Shown here piece after piece: positions 63,315 through 64,000 of a stretch of 64,000 nt of DNA. The stretch lies in NCBI GenBank assembly GCA_026416515.1, contig JAOAEZ010000001.1, positions 396,430 through 460,429 of the forward strand, written 5' to 3'. The notes beneath the pieces are model-generated. The model was not told the DNA's origin. It made no database searches and saw only the letters and a list, made by a program, of their open reading frames with translations. Every line of letters begins with the position of its first letter. Position 1 is the first letter of the stretch. The stretch is from Hydrogenophilus sp. (GTDB lineage Bacteria; Pseudomonadota; Gammaproteobacteria; Burkholderiales; Rhodocyclaceae). Made by a program: the position numbers and the translations under genes.

Positions 63315-64000
63315 ATGTTGGCGCGGGTGGCAGAGCAGTTGTTTTGGGCCGCACGCTACTTAGAGCGGTGCGAGAATACAGCGCGCTTGTTGTTGGCGGT
63401 GGGAGATGCCTTGCGCGATGCCCCACCAGGGGCAACCGTCGATTGGGGGGCGTTGGTGGCAGTGATCGGTTTGGAGGAGGTGTTCGCCGCGTCGCATCGG
63501 GAGCGCCAGGAGGAGGCGGTGGTTCGGTTTTTGGTGGCAGAGACCGATAACCCCAGCGCGCTGGTGCGGGCAGTGGCCCAGGCACGCGAAAACGCCCGTA
63601 CTGTGCGCGATGTGTTGGCAAGCGAAGTGTGGACGCGAATCAACCGCTTGTACCACTTGGTGCGCGAGGGGGCAGAGAGCGCACAACGCGACGCAGGAGC
63701 GCGGTCGCAGTGGCTGAGCGAGGTAATCGAGCGTTTGGACGCAATCCAGGGGGGAATGGCAAACGGTACGATGCACGATGCCGCATACGTTTTTTGGCGG
63801 TTAGGGGTGGTGGTGGAGCGAGGGGATATGACTACTCGAGCGCTCGATTTGAACGCGGCGGTCGAACCACAGGGGGATCCACTAGCAGTGGCGGCGTTGA
63901 GAAGCCGATTGTGGGTGGCTACATTGCGGGCACTGTCGGCTCTGGAGGCATACCGCCGCCATGTGGGGGTTGAGGTGGATGGAAAAGCGGTGTGCGCTTT
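63315..64000 (+). CDS. alpha-E domain protein, 3' end cut by window
   Basis: The frame is open from ATG 63315 to the window end (228 codons). MLARVAEQLFWAARYLERCENTARLLLAVGD is the typical alpha-E (COG2307) opening. Later blocks are NPSALVRAVAQARENARTVRD, VWTRINRLYHL and the conserved Glu/Arg pair in YVFWRLGVVVERGDMTTRALD. All-helical, no known activity, always found with circularly permuted ATP-grasp and often transglutaminase-like genes. A GTG three bases before the ATG is an alternative start. Confidence 0.92.
   Translation, partial: MLARVAEQLFWAARYLERCENTARLLLAVGDALRDAPPGATVDWGALVAVIGLEEVFAASHRERQEEAVVRFLVAETDNPSALVRAVAQARENARTVRDVLASEVWTRINRLYHLVREGAESAQRDAGARSQWLSEVIERLDAIQGGMANGTMHDAAYVFWRLGVVVERGDMTTRALDLNAAVEPQGDPLAVAALRSRLWVATLRALSALEAYRRHVGVEVDGKAVCA

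Overview
The window is chromosomal DNA from a Gram-negative proteobacterium, most likely a betaproteobacterium. The evidence is the conserved gene orders purM/hda/HAD/pcnB, serC-pheA-hisC-tyrA-aroA/cmk-rpsA-ihfB-lapA-lapB and coaE-zapD, together with cytochrome c4, type III pantothenate kinase, LapA/LapB and MltA. A THX ribosomal protein, a TrpB2-type enzyme and purine-rich messages are compatible with a thermophile (my guess is a Hydrogenophilaceae-like organism), but nothing here proves the genus. Coding density is very high. I see no insertion sequence, prophage, CRISPR array, rRNA or replication origin. The + strand is G-rich throughout, even inside genes on the - strand, so the + strand is probably the leading strand.

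Layout. 1-6 kb: an epimerase cut by the window edge, tRNA-Thr/tRNA-Ser, two small membrane proteins, then pcnB-HAD-hda facing away from purM. 6-13.5 kb: a membrane protein, rsmE, argA, yggX, and on the other strand phoU, rpiA, moeA and cytochrome c4. 13.7-17.6 kb: an unusual run of a PAS-only protein, a membrane chemoreceptor with a CZB zinc domain but no PAS, and a degenerate pyruvate-kinase-like protein. 17.6-21.8 kb: apaH, an ornithine-lipid pair (olsB-olsA), a PfkB sugar kinase and a glycine-zipper lipoprotein.

21.8-36.6 kb is one long + strand block: gyrA, then serine/aromatic amino-acid synthesis (serC, pheA, hisC, tyrA, an aroA-cmk fusion), rpsA, ihfB, lapA, lapB, cysM and mnmA. 36.6-46.6 kb: an unknown helical protein, folA, thyA, tRNA-Arg, an Aer-type receptor, ackA with a MaoC-phosphotransacetylase fusion, a small lipoprotein, a TetR regulator, rapZ and a thioredoxin-like protein. 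46.7-54.2 kb: an OmpR-type two-component pair, a PilR-like sigma54 activator, a hydroxyacid dehydrogenase, a PP0621 protein, a PilS-like kinase and mltA.

54.3-64 kb: a DUF815 ATPase, a Nudix/thiamine-phosphate-synthase-like fusion, then zapD-coaE-SPOR-trpB2-coaX and the 46-residue THX gene. The window ends in an Anbu (proteasome-like peptidase) locus, transcribed away from a circularly permuted ATP-grasp gene and an alpha-E gene that runs off the edge. The best candidates for undescribed biology are the PAS/CZB-receptor/pseudo-pyruvate-kinase cluster, the Anbu/ATP-grasp locus, and a structured noncoding segment between anbu and thx.
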